A DNA stretch of 64,000 nucleotides from Trifolium pratense. Taxonomy: Eukaryota > Streptophyta > Magnoliopsida > Fabales > Fabaceae. Shown piece after piece: positions 41,550-53,209 of the stretch. A program made the position numbers and the translations under genes. The stretch is from the NCBI RefSeq assembly GCF_020283565.1, contig NC_060065.1:20622866-20686865 (forward strand). Reading direction: 5' to 3'. The notes under the pieces were generated by a model, which was not told the DNA's origin, did no database searches, and was given only the letters and a program-made list of their open reading frames with translations. Each line of letters starts with the position of its first letter. Position 1 is the stretch's first letter.

Positions 41550-42612
41550 CCCACAATAGAAATTCTAGTGTGAGTCCTCATCTAAGTATTAATGGTTACA
41601 CACAATCAATCAAATGATTACAAGTAATTAATAGAGTAGTATTTAAAATAAATCTCTACAAATTAAATAAGGAAAGAAAAAAAATGTTCACTTTATAAAA
41701 AAAATTATAATCGGTCATATTTTTTTCATTCCAACTAATTTATTTTTTTTTTTAATTTGCTACAAACTAATTAAGCTCTCTTTTTAAATTTTTTATTTCT
41801 TTTTTGTTTGTTTACAATGACATGGGAATCGAACCCAGTACCTATAGCATATTACCCAAATCTCTCACTACTAGACCAAATCCAATAACTTTAATTTTTT
41901 TATTTTTTTGTTCCAATTATTTGTATACTATTATTTTTCTGTGTTTTGAAAATTTAGGGACTATACAGACTATTATGGCCCTGTTTTGTAAAAAAAAAAT
42001 AGTGGGTAGTTAAACAAGCCATAAGTTATAAGTCCAAAATTTGACATTACAAAACATAGATATATGAATATGTACAAACTATAACCATAACTTAAATTCA
42101 ACTAACAACGGCTAGTAAAACTCAATTTAACAAATATTAGAAGAATAATATTGTGCCTCAAAAAAAAAAAAAAGAAGAAGAATATTGTATTATAAATTCG
42201 TCAAAAAAATATTGTAGTATAAATGTATCATTTTTTTTTTTGTTACAGTATAAATTTATAATATAAATGAAAACATCCTTCACCTTGTTAGTCAAATATA
42301 AAGGAATAATGCAAAAAAAAAATGGAACAAGAAATAAACGAAAATAAAAAAAATTAGAGCTTTTGAAAAAAAAAATATGAGGGATTGAAAAATAAAAAAT
42401 TAAAGTGCACATGTGTTTTTATTATTATTATTATTATTATTTACCTTATTTTTAGAGATTTAGTTTTAATGACTACTTCATTAATTAATTACTAATAATT
42501 ATTTATTATAAAAAGACTTTACTAATAATTATTTAATATATTAATTATTTGTAATTACGTGATTGGTTGTGTGTAACCATTAATGCTTAGGTGATGACTC
42601 ATACAAGAATTT
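41550..42612. mobile_element. Inverted-repeat element upstream of the SOC1-like promoter
   Basis: About 60 bp at the left (GAGTCCTCATCTAAGTATTA, ATGGTTACACACAATCAATC) recur inverted at the right (GATTGGTTGTGTGTAACCAT, TAATGCTTAGGTGATGACTC) with a few mismatches. The roughly 0.9-kb interior is AT-rich and noncoding. Long terminal inverted repeats suggest a Mutator-like or foldback MITE. I cannot identify the target duplication. Confidence 0.55.
41800..41892 (-). mobile_element. SINE-like, tRNA-related segment
   Basis: On the minus strand GGTCTAGTAGTGAGAG and GGGTTCGATTCCCATG resemble A and B boxes. Length is under 100 bp and no clear flanking duplication was found. It sits inside the inverted-repeat element. 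Confidence 0.4.
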
Positions 42613-43004
42613 CTCCAATTTTAGATCTTTGTAAAAATTATTATAGTTTTTTTAGTAAAAATATATTATTTAAACCCCTCACCAATCAACTAAATTATTT
42701 AGTAGTTTTTGAATGCATTATAGTTAAGAATAGAAATTTAGAAGAAAAAAATTTTGAAATTTGTATAGTCAATATTTTAAAAGTCTAAATTTAATTTTTT
42801 ATTTTTTTTAATGGTGATGCCTACTATACCTCTTGATAATTTTGGAATATTTTCCAACAACAAATGAGAACAAGCCACAACTAACTTGTAACCAATTTTT
42901 ATTTCACATACACATAGCTTGTTTTTATTGCTAGCATATGTTAAGGAGATAAATATAGAAATATTCTTTTGAAAATTGTGTATTCAACTTTCTAAATATT
43001 AATA

Positions 43005-43184
43005 CTTCCTCCGGTTTTATATATAAGAAATATTTCACATTTTAGATTCATTCTAGAAATGATGTATTTAGACTATATTATTGTCTTGATACATCAATTT
43101 TACAATGAAACTAAAAAGTCAACTTTTTCTTATATATATAGAACCGGAAAGTCCACTTTTTCTTATATATAAATCCGGAAGGAG
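43005..43184 (+). mobile_element. Stowaway-type MITE
   Basis: Ends CTTCCTCCGGTTTTATATAT and the inverted CTCCTTCCGGATTTATATAT are flanked by TA on both sides (43003-43004 and 43185-43186). The 180-bp length and CTCCCTCCG-like termini are typical of Stowaway (Tc1/mariner) elements. Confidence 0.85.
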
Positions 43185-43388
43185 TATCTTATATCATTAA
43201 ATGCTAATTTTCTATATTTAATTATTTTATCACGTGCTCTTGGGGCATACGTTAACATGACCCTTTAAATTTTACTGCATGAAAACAATTTTTTTTCGCA
43301 AACTCTAATTATTTTGTTTTAGTTGCTTGGGTCTTAAGCTGGGTTAATTGCGTCTTTTGATTGTTAGGTATAAGTTATAAAAGATTAA

Positions 43389-43562
43389 TTAATTGTTGGT
43401 TGATTCAGTGGTGATTAACGCTGAATTTAGTAGGGAATACTATGATTCGATCCCCACAACTACGATTGAGAGGGGACTAAAACCACTCGATATCAGAGCT
43501 GACATCCGAACTTGATTAAGCGGTTCAGTAAGCCGGATATATGTGGTGAAAACCAAAAAAAA
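43389..43562 (+). mobile_element. SINE (tRNA-derived)
   Basis: The head has TTGATTCAGTGGTGATTAAC and ATGATTCGATCCCC as A and B box-like segments; the body ends TGTGGTGAAAACCAAAAAA. A 14-bp duplication TTATAAAAGATTAA flanks it (43375-43388 and 43563-43576). Confidence 0.85.
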
Positions 43563-43640
43563 TTATAAAAGATTAAAAAAATAATAAGAGAGATTTAGAG
43601 ATCAAGATATACTACAATGTCATTTTTTAAAGAAAAAGAA

Positions 43641-43643
<3 letters not shown>

Positions 43644-43708
<65 letters not shown>
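43644..43708 (+). repeat. (AT)n microsatellite
   Basis: About 65 bp of TA dinucleotide. Confidence 0.95.
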
Positions 43709-43713
<5 letters not shown>

Positions 43714-44384
43714 GATGTCATATACTCCTATAATATTTGAGATTAATTTTTATGCATTGAAGTTGCAAGACAAAATATATTTTAGATGCATTCAGTCAAA
43801 AAACCAAATAATATATAATTCAATTTTAGTTCTTAAAATAATATGTATATGACATGATTTAATTGAATATATGTTAAAAAAAAATTGTATAGTAGTGTAT
43901 ACAAAATTAAATTCATATAAATATATATAATATTTATATTTTGATAAATAATCCAAATTTTATAAATGCATAAAAAAGTAAGTAAAAGGCAAGATAGTGA
44001 TGCAGGAACTGTGCTGTAAAACAGGAAATGGTACAATGTAAGAACACGTCACTTTCATCTGTACAACAACGTACGCGAAGTAACCAATAAGAAATCGAAA
44101 ACGAAGCACCTATGTCTGCAACTTTTATCATCACCAGTATGTCCCATCGAGATGCTTTTGTATTTTTTTATCAGCAATGCCTTTTATATTTTTGTACGGC
44201 TAATATTTAAATATCTACGTATACCATCTTTTTAGTCAAAAAGAAAATGTACATCTTCTAGCTATTAGTGTATATAAGCACTTATGTAATATTGCATTTA
44301 AATGTGTAATTAGCTAGTCAAACTAAGAACCTATGCTGACGTGTAATTAGTTCGTTAGGAGTTAGTTCAATAAGTGATGACGTG

Positions 44385-46256
44385 TGATACACCTAAAAAT
44401 ATGCTATTTATTTAGTTAATTTACTATTATATTTTAATTATTTTTATTTCGATTTCTAAGTTTTATATTATGAATCGTTACTTATTTCTCGTATTTTAAA
44501 TAAACAGATAAAAATTGTACGAGTTGAAGAAAGGAACGAAAACGGACCAAAAAGGAGCAAAAATGGACAAAAAAGGGCCACACATGTGCAGCCCACCAAA
44601 CACACGTTGCCGTCCGCCAACCAGGCCAAGATGGCGCCTGCCAACATGCACCAAGTGGCACCCGCCACATGCACACATGGCGCCAGCCATGTGCTTTCTT
44701 CATCCTGGCCATTCCTGCAATCAAACGGTCACGCGCTAATTTGCTAAAGTCCCACATCGGCCAGATTTATGTTTTGTCTCTTGTGAAATTAGTATAAATA
44801 GGCCCCTTTTCTCCACTTTCAAGGAACCAACCGATAACACTTGACTAGAGAATTGAAAACTAGGCTTAGTACCACAAGGTTTTCTTCTCTAAAGTCGAGA
44901 GTTTAGTATTATTTTATTCTCCGTTGAGAATAAAATAAGTTTTTTTTATTTTCCTACCGTTACGCTGTCGGAATCCGTACTCGAGATTTCTTTTTAATTC
45001 AGGTTCTTATTTTATTTTATGGTCTTATTTATTTCTTATCTTTATTTTATTGCTTTTATTTTATGCTTTTAATTTCTGTTTTTATTTTTATTATGTCTAT
45101 TTATTTATTTGCTTATTTTATTTTTATGTCTTTATTTTTAGTTATGTCTAGCTAAATTTAGCGTTGCTAGGATGTGTAGTTAGTAGCTAATAGGGGTTCG
45201 GTAGTTAATTCGCGCTTAATAGTTTTCAACCACCAGTTTTAAATAAATACGTTTTCAAATAATTAGTCACGAGAGTGAGGATTGTTTTAAAGGCATTAAA
45301 CCAACATTGACGAGAGTTGAGGTTTAGGGTCGGATAGTTAAAACTGACCATTAGTTCTAAGTCCGCGAGAGCTATTTAGGATTAATGAGTTTTATATTGA
45401 TTTTCAAAGGTACTTATATAGGTAAGTGAGCGCGTGAGAGCTGAGCATTTATTTTATCTAAGTATAACGCTAGTCAAGATTTGCGTGAGCTGAGATTAGT
45501 GTTTTTAAATTAAATATAATTCTTGAAAACTGACAACGGTTTTATTTTCTTAAGCAGTTTTTAATTAAGCGTTGATTATAATTCGTCACGAGAGTGAGAA
45601 TTAATTAAAGTAAAAATCAATAGAGCGAGAGCGTGAGATTTCTACTAGATAGTAAAAACTGAACATTAAATCTAATTCGCAACGAGAGTTGGGATTAGAA
45701 TTAATTAAATTATATTGTTTTTCAAAGAGTATTTTATTAGCGGGTGTGAGGACGAGAGTTAAGCACCACCTTTATAATTTATAATACTATCTGAATTGTA
45801 TTTTTAAAACAATATAGTTTCGAAAATTTAATTGTTTACACCACTAAAATCTAGAAGTAATGCAACTACTTTGTAAAGTATTTTATTAATTTCATGATGA
45901 GAGTTGTGAGAGCTGGAACTGAGAACGGCTTTCGCCTGGAGCATCGATTTTATTAAAATACGACAATTAGATGCGGTAGTAATTTTGTCTAGCGCGAACT
46001 AAGTATTGAACCCTCTGAAGCAACTAATAGCACGTCCTAGCAATATTTTATTTACATATTAAAAATCTAAAAAAAAATATTTATTTCTCTTATTTTAGTT
46101 ATTCAATTAATCATAACCCTTTAAATCATTAGCCTTAGATTTACAAAGCAACACTAGAATACGGTAGGTCGATTATTGGTCCTTTGGGTTCGATATCTTT
46201 TAAAACTACACGACACGACTGTATACTTGCAGTACCATTGCGTTGTCACACGATCA
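44385..46256 (+). mobile_element. Solo LTR nested in the copia 5' LTR
   Basis: It begins TGATACACC and ends CACGATCA, is 1872 bp long, and has the exact 5-bp duplication ACGTG on both sides (44380-44384 and 46257-46261). There is no internal region, so the rest was probably lost by LTR-LTR recombination. It has a TATAAATA box at 44793-44800. A block of recurring CACGAGAGTGAGGATT-like motifs lies at 45265-45910. The size suggests a Ty3/gypsy parent. Local GC-rich ORFs at 44468-44757 are not convincing genes. Confidence 0.93.
44793..44800 (+). promoter_or_regulatory. TATA box of the solo LTR
   Basis: TATAAATA is followed by GGCCCC and a C/T-rich leader, as in an LTR core promoter. Confidence 0.6.
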
Positions 46257-46415
46257 ACGTGTCACTGAGTTTGTTACAATTAGGTGATGTGGCAGTCTCA
46301 CTAGTATTGAAAAGAAGACCAATATATATTGAGTATTCTTCTTCCACTGTAATTGCACAATCAGTTTTTCAAAGAATGAAAATAATGAAAAGAGAAATTG
46401 TTCAAGATTTCAACA

Positions 46416-46430
46416 TGGTATCACAGAGCC
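46416..46430 (+). other. Primer binding site of the copia element
   Basis: TGGTATCACAGAGCC follows the LTR end directly and resembles the tRNA-Met site with a small insertion. Confidence 0.8.
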
Positions 46431-46491
46431 CTTAAGGTTCAACCATTTTTTTCGCTTCCGCACTACTCATCAACTCGCATCGTCTTCCTCA

Positions 46492-48531
46492 ATGGAGCCA
46501 CCACAAACTCCAGATGCAAACGCCTCCGAAGACGTCGCGACTGCCGATCTACCCTCCACCACCAAGGGTTCGTCAAAATCAGGTCTCACTCATTCACTTA
46601 CCATCAAATTAGACGAAAAGAACTACCTCCTATGGAATCAGCAAGTCAATGGAGTCATAACTGCTCACAATCTTCACCGATTTGTCGTCAATCCAGAGAT
46701 TCCGCTGCAATACACCTCCGTCGCCGATCGTTTAGACGGAAAGAATTCCGATGAATATCAACGGTGGCTTTTCAAAGATCAAACACTATTCACGTGGCTT
46801 CTTTCCACCATCTCCGATGGTGTTCTTCCACGAGTTCTGAATTGCAAGCATTCGCACGAAGTCTGGGACACAATTCACAAATTCTTCAACTCTGTACTCA
46901 AATTGCGTGCACGCCAATTAAGATCTGAGCTCAAGAACACCAAGAAACTCTCAAAATCGGTAAACGAGTATCTTCTTCGTGTTAAATCCATTGTGAATTC
47001 CCTTATTGCTGTAGGTGATGTTGTTTCTGAACAAGAACAAGTCGATGCGATATTAGAGGGATTACCAGAAGAATTCAACTCATTCGTAATGATGGTTTAT
47101 AGTCGGTTTGAAACACCAACAGTTGAGAACGTAGAAGCCCTACTCTTGCTTCAAGAAGTTCAATTTGAGAAATTTCGCCAAGAACTAGCAAACCCTAGCG
47201 TTTCTGCCAACATAGCTCAGGTGGAAACCAATTCCAATAGTCCTAAATTGGAATATGAAGATCATGAATCAGGCACTGAGCATTACAATGTCAACACTAA
47301 TCGTGGCCGTGGACGAGGAAAAGGAAGAGGCAGAGGTCGTGGCAAGACTCAAAATGCACCTAGCACCGGTAAAGTTCAATGCCAAATCTGTGGAAAATCT
47401 AACCATGACGCTGCAATTTGCTGGTACAGGTATGAACCTCCTCCCTCTAAACCTAAAGGACGTGGTCACAATGCTGGTAACACCTCAAGACCTTTACACT
47501 ATAATCCCTACCCTCGTCCCACTGCTCATCTTGCCATACCCCAATTTTACAACACACCAGACATGGACTCAGTTTTTACTGCTTCTTGGTACCCTGACTC
47601 AGGAGCTTCCCATCATCTTACCTTCAATCCCAACAACATTGGCTATCGCATGCCCTATTATGGACATGATCAAGTTCTAATGGGAAACGGTCAAGGTGTG
47701 TCCATTAACTCTTTAGGTCACTCTAATTTTTACTCTCCCTATGACCCTAATGTGCAACTCAAACTCAATGATTTATTACATGTTCCACACATTTCCAAAA
47801 ATCTTTTATCTGTGAGTAAGTTTGCACAAGATAACAATGTATTTTTTGAATTTCACCCTCATTCCTGCTATGTGAAATCTCAGGATTCTAAACACACTCT
47901 GCTTGAAGGCACAGTTGGATCTGATGGACTATACAAGTTCAAGCCCTTCAAGTTCACTCCTCCTAACACCAATGTCAATCACAAGGTGTCTTCAAATCCT
48001 GTCTCTACTCTGCATAAGTCCCCTAGCTCTACTTTCAGTAATTTTTCTATCTTGCATAATAATGTTCAATGTAATAATGCTATGTCCAATGGACAATTAG
48101 ATAGCACTTTTCATATCTGGCACCTAAGGTTAGGCCATGCTCATAATAAAGCAATTCAAACTATTTTGAATATGTGTAATATACCTTTTTCCAATAAAGA
48201 TACTGTCATTCCTTGTATTCCTTGTTGTATTGGCAAATCTCACAGGTTATTTGCACCTTTATCTAACACTATCTACACCACACCTTTTGAGGTAATTCAT
48301 TGTGACCTGTGGGGGCCTGCTCCCTTTGTATCACACAATGGTTTCAGTTATTACATAGCCTTTGTAGATACGTTTACCAAGTACACTTGGATCTATTTCC
48401 TTCACCAAAAGTCTGATGCCTTAAAAGCATTTAACCAGTTTTTAACCTACATTAAAAACCAGTTTCAAACTTCTATCAAAGCTATCCAATCTGACTGGGG
48501 GGTGAATTCAGGCCTTTCACTTCACTTCTGA
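46492..48531 (+). pseudogene. gag-pol: Gag, protease and N-terminal integrase of the copia element
   Basis: The 679-codon frame starts at ATG 46492 (MEPPQTPDANASEDV). The gag domain (TIKLDEKNYLLWNQQVNG and EVWDTIHKFFNS) is followed by an Arg/Gly-rich RNA-binding stretch near residue 270. A CCHC knuckle CQICGKSNHDAAIC lies near residue 297. The protease motif is WYPDSGASHHLT. GAG-pre-integrase (WHLRLGHAH, CIPCCIGKSH) and the first integrase Asp (CDLWGPAPF) follow. The frame is lost in a run of six G at about 48498-48503, just after QSDWG. The next ORF holds the rest of integrase. A one-base loss in the G run is the simplest explanation. Confidence 0.92.
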
Positions 48532-50840
48532 ACACACTAGGCATTCAACACAGGATCACATGTCCACACACATCCCATCAAAATGGAACAGTTGAGCGTA
48601 AACACAGACAAATAGTAGAAATGGGTCTTACTCTATTATCACAAGCCTCTATGCCCCTGAAATTTTGGGACCATAGCTTCACCCAAGCTGTTCACCTAAT
48701 AAACAAACTACCATCTAATGCTCTGTCATCATTCAAATCACCCCATCAAGCACTATTCAATTGCATTCCTGATTACACTCAACTTAGAGTCTTTGGTTGT
48801 CTGTGTTTTCCACATCTGAGACCATACAATAAAAACAAACTTCAATTCAGATCCAGCCCCTGTGTATACCTTGGAGTATCCCCTCAACACAAAGGTCATA
48901 AATGCCTTGATGAACATGGAAGGGTATATGTGTCTAAAGATGTAGTTTTTCATGAGTCACACTTTCCCTACTCTACTATTTTCCCTCCAAACTGCACTAG
49001 TGACAACACCTCTGACACTACATCACTACAAAATAACTCTATTCCCATTACAAGTTTTAACTCCAACACAACATCAAAAACAACACCCTTAACAATAGCT
49101 CAAATCAACTCTTTGATAACTCAACCCCTTATACCTTCTAACTTTAATGATCAGCCAACCACCCCACCCTCAAACTCTGACATACCCAGCAGTTCTTCCC
49201 CACCCACCAATATTGAGCATAACAAACATCCCATGATTACAAGAACTAAAACTGGCAATCTCAAACCCAAAACCTTCACTGCCAGCATTGCACCCACCAA
49301 TGTAAAAAGTGCATTAGCTGAACCCCAATGGCTTCAAGCTATGCAAGCAGAATACAAGGCCCTAATGGATAACAAAACTTGGTCCCTGGTACCTCTCCCA
49401 CCCCATAGAAAGGCCATTGGATGCAAGTGGATCTTTAGAGTTAAAGAAAATCCTGATGGCTCCATAAACAAATATAAAGCACGCCTAGTTGCCAAGGGCT
49501 TCCTTCAAACTCCAGGTTTTGATTTTACAGAGACCTTTCCACCTGTCATCAAACCGGTAACTATCAGAATCATCCTCACACTTGCAGTCACCTACAAATG
49601 GTCTGTTCAGCAAATTGATATTAACAATGCCTTCCTAAATGGTATACTACAAGAAGAGGTCTATATGACACAACCTCCTGGCTTTGAAAGCTCTGACAAG
49701 AACTTAGTGTGCAAACTTCACAAGGCCCTCTTTGGCTTAAAGCAAGCCCCACGTGCCTGGTACGATAGACTCACTCAGACACTACTTCAAATGGGCTTCA
49801 CCAAGAGCAGATGTGATCCTTCTCTACTAGTTCATCATCAAAATGGAGCTTGTACCTATGTCTTAGTTTATGTTGATGACATTCTCATCACAGGTTCAGC
49901 ACCACATCTCATAAAGGATCTCATCCACAAACTTAACATCAAATTTGCTCTCAAACAACTTGGTGAGGTAGACTACTTTCTAGGCCTTGAGGTACATCAC
50001 TCTACTTCAGGCAGCATACTGCTTCATCAATCCAAATACATAAAGGATCTACTATGCAAAACCAAAATGGAAAACTGTAAACCAATTGGTTCACCAATGG
50101 TAAGCAGCTGCAAACTGAGTAAATTTGGCACTGATACTATGGAGGATCCCTCATTATACAGATCTACAGTTGGTGCCTTACAATATGCAACATTAACAAG
50201 GCCTGATATAGCATTTAGTGTTAACAAAGTATGTCAATTCATGGCACATCCACTGGAATCTCATTGGAAAGCAGTCAAGAGAATTTTAAGGTATCTCAAG
50301 GGAACTGAAAATCATGGATTACTGTTACATCCTTCAAAGTCAAGCCCTCCCTTCTCAATTAGAGCCTACAGTGATGCTGACTGGGCAAATGACCAAGATG
50401 ACAGGAGATCCACATCAGGTTCATGCATTTATTTTGGATCAAATTTGGTCTCTTGGAGTTCCAAAAAGCAGCCTCTTGTAGCTAGATCAAGTACAGAAGC
50501 AGAATACAGAAGCATGGCAAATACTACTGCAGATTTGTTATGGATTCAGTCTTTACTAGTTGAACTTCAAATCCCCTGTCACATTCCTACACTCTTATGT
50601 GACAATCTCAGTGCAGTATCCTTAGCTCACAATCCTGTTCTTCATTCAAGGACTAAACACATTGAATTAGATATACACTTTGTGAGAGAAAAGGTCTTAT
50701 CAAAGAAGCTAAACATTCTTCATGTCCCAGCAGTTGATCAACTTGCAGACCCACTCACAAAACCTCTATCTCCTAACAATTATGCAGACATCAGAAGCAA
50801 ACTCAAGGTGTTCTCATGCTATGAAACTCCTTGTGTTTGA
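48532..50840 (+). pseudogene. pol: C-terminal integrase, RT and RNase H of the copia element
   Basis: After the frameshift the integrase motif HQNGTVERKHRQ, with its catalytic Glu, is readable from about 48570. The long frame from 48621 continues to TGA at 50838-50840. The RT shows GCKWIFRVKENPDGS, QIDINNAFLNGIL, GLKQAPRAWYDRL and catalytic LVYVDDILITG. RNase H shows YSDADWANDQDDRR, SSTEAEYRSM, HSRTKHIELDIHF and ADPLTKPLS. A Pro/Ser/Thr-rich linker (about residues 110-220) joins integrase to RT. Catalytic motifs are intact. The stop codon directly precedes the G-run polypurine tract. Confidence 0.92.
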
Positions 50841-50863
50841 GGGGGGGGGGGGGGGGGGGGGGG
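50841..50863 (+). repeat. Poly(G) polypurine tract
   Basis: Twenty-three consecutive G lie directly before the 3' LTR. They occupy the polypurine tract position but may be inflated by slippage or assembly error. Confidence 0.85.
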
Positions 50864-50864
50864 A

Positions 50865-51140
50865 TATTAGTGTATATAAGCACTTATGTAATATTGCATC
50901 TAAATGTGTAATTAGCTAGTCAAACTAAGAACCTATGCTGACGTGTAATTAGTTTGTTAGGAGTTAGTTCAATAAGTGATGACGTGTCCCCGAGTTTGTT
51001 ACAATTAGGTGATGTGGCAGTCTCACTAGTATTGAAAAGAAGACCAATATATATTGAGTCTTCTTCTTCCACTGTAACTGTACAATCAGTTTTTCAAAGA
51101 ATGAAAATAATGAAAAGAGAAACTGTTCAAGATTTCAACA
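50865..51140 (+). repeat. 3' LTR of the copia element
   Basis: The 276-bp LTR starts TATTAGTG and ends TTTCAACA. Confidence 0.93.
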
Positions 51141-51145
51141 CTGGC

Positions 51146-52277
51146 AAATATGATGTAGTGTGTGTATATATACAGACACAAATCTTAGTTTAATAGATAG
51201 AAATGTTGAAATTGTTAGTGTCAAATGTTATAATCCGTGTTAGAATCCCGGTTCCTTTATTTTGTATGTGTAAGTTTTCAATGGTTTTATCATTTTATTT
51301 ATCAACAAAAAAAATGTAATATATATTGTATTATTTTCTATTTTATTTAATTAATTAAATGAGTATTATTGTCTCCAATTCTTAATATAAGAAAAATTTT
51401 ACTTTTTAGATTTATTGAAAATATAATACTTTTTAAAAGTAAAATTTCTCCATATATATTAACACCGAAAGGGGGTATTATACTTCTAACAAGATAAATG
51501 TCTAAAATATATAAGGTTAAATGTATGGATTTTGCTAATGCATACTGTGGGGATTCTCTTTTTATGAATTTCATTTCAAAAAATTATTTATTTAAAAAGT
51601 TAGTTTTTTTTGTCAAAAAAAGTTAGATATTTTAATTTATAATGCAATGACTTCATCACATATTTTTTTTTGGGTAAAAGGGATGCACTTGAGCCAGATT
51701 AGAAACGAATATTACAATTACATAAAACATTAGCAACATCAGTTAACACAATTTGGAAGAAGATGAATGAGAGAAATAGAACCCATAGGTATTAGATAAA
51801 ACATAATTCGCAATCCAGTCAGTGACTTGATTAGTCTGCCCGTAAATGTGGTATATGAGAACTTGTCAATAGTGCACCTTTAGGTGATTGACGAGGGAGA
51901 CCATAGAGGCACAAGGATTGGAAGGAAGACTTAAAAAAGAGAAATACTTAGATAGGCACAATCACAAATCAATAGTGTTTAGGCACACACAATAATATAA
52001 AAAATAAAATAAAATAAAAAAGAAATGATACGATATGACTAGATTATTTTTCAATTAATTTTTTCAATTGATGTGAGTGTGCCTAAATATTTTTTATTTG
52101 AGTTTGTGTCCAAGTAAGACTTCCTCCTTAAAAAAATTACTATTTCACATGTTATGGAACACTCGTTAATATTTTCATAAATGTATTTGTCATACTCTAA
52201 CCCTCTCTTCATTAAATTTGTATTGTTCAACAATAACTTTCTCAACCAAAACTTTCACATGGATCTCTATGAATCAT
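51146..52277. other. Intergenic region with possible SINE and repeat relics
   Basis: At 51180-51310 a segment with CTTAGTTTAATAGATAG and GTTAGAATCCCGGTTCC before an oligo(A) end resembles a SINE. A segment at about 51361-51480 resembles a decayed Stowaway-type MITE. The rest is AT-rich without a recognised gene. Confidence 0.4.
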
Positions 52278-52280
52278 TTA

Positions 52281-52587
52281 GTGTATGTTTGGTTTCAATT
52301 TTGGAGCAGCCAGAATTGATTCTGGACATGTAGAATGGATTCTAACTTGTTTGGTTCCTCAAAAGTATAATTGATTCTGCCTCCAGAATGGATTCTACTT
52401 GAAGCTAGAAATTGTAGCTTCTCATTCTAGAATTGATTTTTACACTCAAATTCTTTGTTCAACTCACTTTTGTATGAATATATCCAAACATAAATCAATT
52501 CTATCAAACTCAATTCTATCAAAATCAATTCTGTCAAACTCAATTCTATCAAAATCAATTCTGTCTACCGTAGAACCAAACACATAC
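52281..52587 (+). mobile_element. PIF/Harbinger-type (Tourist-like) MITE
   Basis: Ends GTGTATGTTTGGTT and the inverted GTATGTGTTTGGTT are flanked by TTA on both sides (52278-52280 and 52588-52590). About five short tandem copies of TCAATTCTATCAAA lie at 52497-52563. Length is 307 bp. Confidence 0.65.
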
Positions 52588-52729
52588 TTAGGTCATTACG
52601 TTTTTGAAAATTTTAATTTCCCAAATAATGTGAAAATTGTGTTGGTAGATAATTTTCACAGCAAAAGTTTTATTGACCCACCAATTTAGACAATTAGAAG
52701 GAAAATGGTCTGGATGTTACCACAACAAC

Positions 52730-53201
52730 AAGGGACGGATCCAGAAATCAATCACATGGGGATCGAATTTCTTTTTTTAATAATAAATAATAGAGTTAAA
52801 TATATCTTTTGTTCTTATAAAATAACGAGTTTTTATGTTTAGTCCTATTAAATTTTAACTGAAAATATCCTCTAAAATCTTGTAGTTTGGTTAGAATAGT
52901 CTCTATTTTCGAATATTTGTACAAAAAATTGATACTTTTAGTCCTCAAAATAATTGCTATAAAATACCAATATGGACTAAAAGTAAATTTTTTGAAGGAC
53001 AAAACTTAAAAACTCTTAATTTTATAAAGACAAAAAAAATATTTAACTCAAAATTATCACAATAATTTATTTAGAAGTATCTAAAATAAGAGTGGGTAAA
53101 TTAAGAGGTATCATTAACAACTCATATACATTAAGAGGGGGTAAATTAATTAAGAGGGGGGGATTGGAGCCCCCAGCTTGCCCCCCTTGGGTCCGTCCCT
53201 G
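52730..53201 (+). mobile_element. hAT-type MITE, same family as 16297-17052
   Basis: Ends AAGGGACGGATCC and the inverted CAGGGACGGACCC are flanked by ACAACAAC (52722-52729) and ATAACAAC (53202-53209), an 8-bp duplication with one change. Length is 472 bp, noncoding. Confidence 0.82.
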
Positions 53202-53209
53202 ATAACAAC

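Larger units (their letters stand above)
44263..46415 (+). repeat. 5' LTR of the copia element, interrupted
   Basis: Two pieces, 44263-44384 and 46262-46415, are separated by a solo LTR with its duplicated ACGTG. Confidence 0.92.
44263..51140 (+). mobile_element. Ty1/copia element with an LTR split by a solo LTR
   Basis: The 3' LTR (50865-51140, 276 bp) matches 44263-44384 joined to 46262-46415, also 276 bp, with about 8 mismatches, so this is older than the other paired-LTR elements here. Flanks CTAGC (44258-44262) and CTGGC (51141-51145) are a target duplication with one change. The LTR begins TATTAG rather than TG in both copies. The primer site follows the 5' LTR; gag-pol is broken by one frameshift. 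Confidence 0.92.

Noticed and set aside
44468..44757. Overlapping ORFs in a GC-richer patch of the solo LTR
   Set aside because: Three frames and both strands are open at once, which indicates composition rather than a gene; the patch lies upstream of the LTR TATA box.
51660..51930. A LINE 3' end
   Set aside because: The sequence looks repeat-derived, but no RT motif, poly(A) tail or target duplication could be shown.
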